8,156 bases of DNA from Chloroflexota bacterium. GTDB lineage: Bacteria; Chloroflexota; Anaerolineae; J102. The notes beneath the pieces are model-generated. The model made no database searches. It saw only the letters and a program-made list of their open reading frames with translations, and was not told the origin of the DNA. The stretch spans positions 1 to 8,156 of the forward strand of contig PIVW01000259.1 in assembly GCA_003353825.1 (NCBI GenBank), written 5' to 3'. A program made the position numbers and the translations under genes. Below, piece after piece: positions 5,016 to 8,156 of this stretch (its first letter is position 1; every line of letters begins with the position of its first letter).

Positions 5016-5377
5016 CTTTTATAATTCAATTATATTCAGAAGTATACATTCAGTTGAAGACGCAGTTCTATAGGTTATTATGTCCTGAGTCTTTAAAATC
5101 ATTCGTCGAACCATGCTACAATCATAGAAGACGAATGTGAAGGCTCATTAAAGCCTATATGACGATTTCATGAAGATTCCATATACCCCAATTTGAGGTG
5201 CTGTGGGTTTAGATCGATAGACGTCATTATCGACGTGGACAAAACGCATCACCATTGCGTTCTGGGTCGAAGCGTTCCTAAACAGCTGAAATTATGCTCA
5301 CTCCAGATCGCAATTCCCAAAGTCTCATGTCAGTGACCCCTTCCCACACCTACCGATCTGGTTCCCGACCGTCATCC
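5016..5377. other. Intergenic stretch without a convincing gene
   Basis: About 360 bases between the kinase stop and the insertion sequence, AT-rich near the element. I see no tRNA or protein gene. It holds an 8-bp inverted repeat CATTCGTC (5100-5107) / GACGAATG (5130-5137). Between its arms is a plus-strand TGCTACAAT (5114-5122), resembling an extended -10 without a good -35. A short stem AACGCA/TGCGTT (5243-5261), followed by TTTT on the minus strand, could be a weak terminator for the kinase operon. This stretch probably contained the original promoter of the SHOCT-led cluster before the insertion. Confidence 0.5.
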
Positions 5378-6502
5378 TCACCCCTGCGACTCGGCCACTG
5401 ACAATGTGAATGCAAAAACACTACCTTGTGCCACGCCTTCGCTAGTCATCCAGATACGTCCTCCCTGACGCTCAACCAAGTGTTTGGCGATGGTGAGACC
5501 AATACCACTGCCACCGGTGGCGCGAGAACGAGACTTATCAACACGATAAAATCGTTCAAAGAGACGAGATACATCGGCCGGCGAGACGCCGATACCCGTG
5601 TCGGAGATCGTAAACATGACATCTGTGTCTTGACGCTGCACTCGAATTGTTACTTGGCCCCCGGCTTCCGTGTATTGCAGTGCGTTACCTAGTAGATTGA
5701 GCAGAATCTGGTTGGCACGAGCAGGATCGGCGCGTACAAGCGGCATGTTTTCCGGGACATCCACAACCAGTACCACCTCTTTATCTTCGAATTGCAGGCG
5801 TAGACGCTCACATACCATATTGACCAATGCCACAGGCGATACAGTGCTCAGATCGAGATAGGTCTCGCCCGCTTCTACCCGTGAAAGTTCTTGCAGATCT
5901 TGCACGAGGCGCTGCAGTCTGATTACCTCTCGTTGCACACTGGCGTAGCTGTTGGGCTCTGCCGGAAGCACACCATCCATTAACGCCTCCATTATACCCC
6001 GGATATTAGAAAGGGGAGTGCGCAATTCGTGAGCGACGTCACCGATCAGCGCCAGTCGACGCTTCTCTGTTTGCTCCAGCTCCGCCGCCATCTGGTTGAA
6101 GGATTTGGCGAGATTACCTAATTCGTCTTGGCTTGGCACTTCCACTCTTTGTTCGAAATGGCCGGCCGCAATATTCTGGCTGGCCGACATCATTGTGCGG
6201 ATGGGATTGGTAATCCGCCTGGCTGTAAATACGCTGACCACAACAGCAACTACGAGGGCAACCATAGCTGCCGTCAATGTAATTTCGTTGACTGCCTCAG
6301 TAAAATTCTGACGTAAATCTTCCACCAGACCTGGATCAGACAGCAAGTGTGATTCCATACGATCAACATGACGTTGGATGGCAGACGGTGTCTGCAATTG
6401 AACAGCCCCTGCCAGAACGAGTACACCAACGGCAATTACGATTAGGTATGAGACGAATAGCTTCCAACCCAGACGTCGACGAATGCCCTCAACGGCTCTC
6501 AT
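5378..6502 (-). CDS. Two-component sensor histidine kinase (HAMP, HisKA, HATPase)
   Basis: This is a complete membrane sensor kinase of 374 residues. The first span is at about 14-34 and a short extracytoplasmic loop at about 35-74 contains the sensory region. The second span is at about 75-94, then a HAMP linker (about 92-145), the HisKA dimerisation helix with DVAHELRTPL (phospho-accepting His158), the N-box NLLGNALQYT (269-278), the G1 box DTGIG (301-305), the F-box LFERFYR (314-320) and the G2 box GGSGIGL (330-336). The extracytoplasmic loop is small and has no cysteines, so the stimulus cannot be deduced. Its start overlaps the response regulator stop as ATGA, a sign of translational coupling. 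The stop is TGA, showing that TGA terminates normally here. Its neighbours suggest that it may sense envelope or redox stress, but this is inference. Confidence 0.95.
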   Translation of the reverse strand: MRAVEGIRRRLGWKLFVSYLIVIAVGVLVLAGAVQLQTPSAIQRHVDRMESHLLSDPGLVEDLRQNFTEAVNEITLTAAMVALVVAVVVSVFTARRITNPIRTMMSASQNIAAGHFEQRVEVPSQDELGNLAKSFNQMAAELEQTEKRRLALIGDVAHELRTPLSNIRGIMEALMDGVLPAEPNSYASVQREVIRLQRLVQDLQELSRVEAGETYLDLSTVSPVALVNMVCERLRLQFEDKEVVLVVDVPENMPLVRADPARANQILLNLLGNALQYTEAGGQVTIRVQRQDTDVMFTISDTGIGVSPADVSRLFERFYRVDKSRSRATGGSGIGLTIAKHLVERQGGRIWMTSEGVAQGSVFAFTLSVAESQG

Positions 6503-7190
6503 CCAGGCTCAACCTCGAAACGATAGCCCACACCTCGCACAGTCACTATAGGCAGAAGACCTGAGTGGATAGCCTCGATTTTCTTGCGTAAGCGGCCGAT
6601 GTGAACATCTACTACCCGGGCGTCGCCGTAATAGTCATAGCCCCATACGTGCTCGATCAACTGTTCTCGACTGAGCACCCGGCCATGGTGACGAACCAAA
6701 GCATACATTAGGTCAAATTCGATTGGCGTGAGTTCGAGCTGCGTATCATCGATCCAAGCTTGCCTGGCCCCAGCATCTATCCTGGCCGGTCCTAGCGTGA
6801 GCGAGGGCTCCAGGCGCTCAACACCTCGCCCTCGCCTTAATATGGCTTGAACACGAGCTACCAGTTCGCGAGGGCTGAATGGTTTGGTTAGATAGTCGTC
6901 GGCTCCCATCTTCAGCCCTACGACTTTATCGGTTTCCTCCGAGCGGGCTGTGAGCATCAGTACGTAAGTATCCGATTCCTGGCGTAAGCGTTGTAGTACT
7001 TCTAGACCATCGAGACCTGGAAGCATGATGTCTAGGATGACGAGGTCCGCGAGAATGAGCGGAAAGCCTGTATCGCTGCTAGCCCATCCGCAGCTGTGAA
7101 TACCTGATAGCCCTCTTTCTGCAGATAAGAACACACGGTATCCCGAATGGTATGCTCGTCGTCAACGACGAGAACCGTTGCTTTATGCAT
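6499..7190 (-). CDS. OmpR/PhoB-type response regulator, frameshifted by a probable one-base deletion
   Basis: This DNA-binding response regulator is the partner of the adjacent kinase. From ATG 7190 it begins MHKATVLVVDDEHTIRD (acidic pair Asp10, Asp11). After residue Ser47 the frame breaks near 7048-7049. Adding one C there gives FSPDLVILDIMLPGLDG without a gap, with the phospho-accepting Asp54, LTARS, KPFSPREL, and the C-terminal winged helix ending GYDYYGDARVVDVHIGRLRKKIE and VRGVGYRFE. The restored protein would have 230 residues, normal for the family. As written, translation stops at a TAG at 7034-7032, and the downstream part (from about 7134 in the second frame) lacks the receiver N-terminus. 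A sequencing or assembly indel is the simplest explanation, and a real loss-of-function mutation is possible. The stop TGA (6501-6499) overlaps the kinase start. A strong promoter lies just upstream (7233-7261). Confidence 0.88.
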
Positions 7191-7232
7191 AGTGCCTGAT
7201 CCGTATTGTAATCAATGACTGTGTAGACCTCA

Positions 7233-7261
7233 ATTATAGGATAGTCATGTGGCAATGTCGA
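7233..7261 (-). promoter_or_regulatory. Near-consensus sigma-70 promoter for the two-component operon
   Basis: On the minus strand TCGACA (7261-7256, five of six matches to TTGACA) and TATAAT (7238-7233, perfect) are separated by 17 bases. Transcription would start near 7226, leaving a leader of roughly 36 bases before the regulator ATG at 7190. Confidence 0.7.
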
Positions 7262-7368
7262 AACCCAACTCACAACTACTGACCAGGACCTGAGAGTTTT
7301 CAGAGAGGTTGAAGTACAAAAACATCATAACTTGCGTCACAGGTGATACTGTTCCATCGCTAGTCTCG

Positions 7369-7869
7369 CTATACTTCTCCTGTTATTGATTCTGCTGTTG
7401 TCAGATTTTCAAACGGTTCGATATCTTCCCCTGTCGAATCATCGTCGCTCGTGAACACGACTATCATAGCGATGGTTATGATCAAAAACGCTGTAAGAGC
7501 CAAAAATGGAATGGTTACGAATCCAAACCAATTGATCCAAGTTGTGGTACAGGGCGCTCCAGCAGTGCAGACAGTACTGCTGGTAAACAAGTCTGTCTTT
7601 TGTAGTAAATAATGGTATGTAGAGACACTAATCCCCAGAAGTGAGAATGGCAGTACAAAGTATGGCGCATCCTCATCCAAAAACCTGATGATGATGATCA
7701 TCAGTAGTATGACCGTCAGTGGATACATTAGAATGCGCTGATACCAACATAATTTACAGGGGATAAAACCGGCTACTTCACTGAAATAGAGGCTGCCCGC
7801 CATTGCGATCACTGCTGCCGCCAAAGCAATGTACAGACTTATTTGGGTGGTTCTATTGTCGTATCTAAT
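7369..7869 (-). CDS. Disulfide bond formation protein DsbB/BdbC-like
   Basis: This is an integral membrane thiol oxidase that re-oxidises DsbA-type proteins and passes electrons to quinone. Four hydrophobic segments are visible, with the family signature [17 protein letters not shown] after the first span and the second cysteine pair in [25 protein letters not shown]. Cysteines are 38, 41, 101 and 107 if counted from an AUU start at 7869. That AUU is preceded by GAGAGG at 7881-7876 with 6 bases between. The only conventional in-frame start is a TTG at 7824, which would cut off the front of the first span and has no ribosome binding site. A TGA at 7914-7912 and a TAA further up close the frame. 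The C-terminus is acidic and cytoplasmic. Its presence alongside a DsbA-like lipoprotein suggests that it is the oxidant for the cluster, though it is separated from it by the two-component genes and the insertion sequence. Confidence 0.9.
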   Translation of the reverse strand: MRYDNRTTQISLYIALAAAVIAMAGSLYFSEVAGFIPCKLCWYQRILMYPLTVILLMIIIIRFLDEDAPYFVLPFSLLGISVSTYHYLLQKTDLFTSSTVCTAGAPCTTTWINWFGFVTIPFLALTAFLIITIAMIVVFTSDDDSTGEDIEPFENLTTAESITGEV

Positions 7870-8156
7870 GATATTCCTCTCAGTTATTGAGTTAGGACGT
7901 CATCCGGCTTACGAGGCTCTTTGTGCAAGCTCGACGTTGTGCTCAATGGCTGTTGGAGTATATAAACCAGTGGTGCTAGTTAGAACTCTTCAAAAATTAA
8001 CCAGATTTGCACTTCTGACGAATAATATTCGGTAAAATGTATTGGTCAAGCGCATGTTGCACATCGGCTGAGGAATGAACTTCCCCAGTATCAGTCATTT
8101 TCGCGGTTGAAACCCCGTCATTCAGGGATGTCGGCTCCGAAAAAGGCGTGGGCCAT
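7870..8156. other. Right-end region without a convincing gene
   Basis: The last 287 bases lie upstream of the DsbB-like gene. Only short open frames occur: a 33-codon one at 8098-7997 on the minus strand and 12 codons running off the edge at 8156-8118. Neither resembles a known protein. The stretch mainly holds a candidate promoter and a long leader for dsbB. Confidence 0.45.
8022..8049 (-). promoter_or_regulatory. Candidate sigma-70 promoter upstream of dsbB
   Basis: On the minus strand TTGACC (8049-8044) and TATTAT (8027-8022) are separated by 16 bases, each with five of six consensus matches. The predicted transcript would start near 8015, about 145 bases before the proposed DsbB start. 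That is a rather long leader, which lowers confidence. Confidence 0.35.

Noticed and set aside
4925..5140. Plus-strand open frame of 71 codons crossing the IS left end
   Set aside because: It spans the IS hairpin and its boundary, has no ribosome binding site and no natural protein pattern.
5328..5403. 8-bp inverted repeat TGTCAGTG/CACTGACA around the kinase stop
   Set aside because: The arms are 60 bases apart with no T-run and one arm lies inside the coding sequence, so a terminator role is not supported.
7829..8035. Plus-strand open frame of 68 codons with a hydrophobic start, overlapping the dsbB start region
   Set aside because: It has no ribosome binding site, lies antisense to the dsbB N-terminus and leader, and resembles no known protein. 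The hydrophobicity is mostly the mirror of the DsbB membrane span.
7997..8098. 33-codon minus-strand frame starting MTDTGEV upstream of dsbB
   Set aside because: It is very short, overlaps the best candidate promoter and has no recognisable motif, so it is not supported as a gene.
8118..8156. Twelve codons (MAHAFFGADIPE) ending in TGA at the right edge
   Set aside because: It could be the end of a gene beyond the window, but far too little is visible. A Sec reading of this TGA gives no sensible continuation.
1..8156. tRNA-Sec, other tRNA or rRNA genes and CRISPR arrays
   Set aside because: I looked in the non-coding stretches for a TCA-anticodon tRNA, T-loop motifs and regularly spaced repeats and found none. 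The Sec machinery must be outside the window if present.

Overview
The window looks like a bacterial chromosome segment, probably from a Chloroflexota-type organism. That is inferred from the gene content: many lipobox lipoproteins, a tandem-domain DsbA-like lipoprotein, a DUF3105 protein, and a SHOCT protein next to a lipoprotein cytochrome c. No taxonomic marker gene is present. Nearly every credible gene is on the minus strand, so the transcriptional order runs from high to low coordinates.

Right part (about 8156 to 5378): a possible promoter (8022-8049) leads to a DsbB/BdbC-type quinone-linked thiol oxidase with a non-AUG start. Next comes a near-consensus promoter (7233-7261) and a two-component pair, an OmpR-type response regulator and a HAMP/HisKA histidine kinase, joined by an ATGA overlap. 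The regulator reads only if one missing base is restored near 7048. About 360 bases with no convincing gene follow.

Middle (about 5015 to 4380): an IS200-like insertion sequence with only a Y1 (HUH) TnpA transposase, terminal hairpins and a 14-bp internal inverted repeat. It lies directly upstream of the next gene cluster.

Left part (4340 to about 100): a compact same-strand cluster of a membrane-anchored SHOCT protein, a lipoprotein cytochrome c, a lipoprotein thioredoxin, a membrane-anchored DUF3105 protein, a tandem DsbA-like lipoprotein, a small single-span membrane protein, a small DUF6174-like lipoprotein and a 56-codon ORF.

The main result concerns two of these genes. The thioredoxin (3136-3540) and the first domain of the DsbA-like protein (998-2413) each look broken by in-frame TGA codons. 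Every one of those TGAs falls on a redox-active cysteine position of the thioredoxin fold. The thioredoxin reads U-P-A-U (both cysteines of CxxC replaced) and the DsbA-like domain reads U-S-Y-C, while its second domain keeps C-P-F-C. A 6-bp hairpin with a CGUGA loop lies 17 nt after the second thioredoxin TGA, where a bacterial SECIS element would be expected. The response regulator and the kinase in the same window use TGA as an ordinary stop, which argues against global reassignment. The best reading is an extracytoplasmic, selenocysteine-containing thiol-redox cluster, with DsbB and a cytochrome c as possible electron acceptors. The Sec machinery (selA, selB, selC, selD) is not in the window, so this has to be checked elsewhere in the genome. 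Two probable single-base deletions elsewhere (response regulator and DUF6174-like gene) show that the sequence may contain errors or decaying genes. Those are indels, however, not substitutions targeted to cysteine codons.
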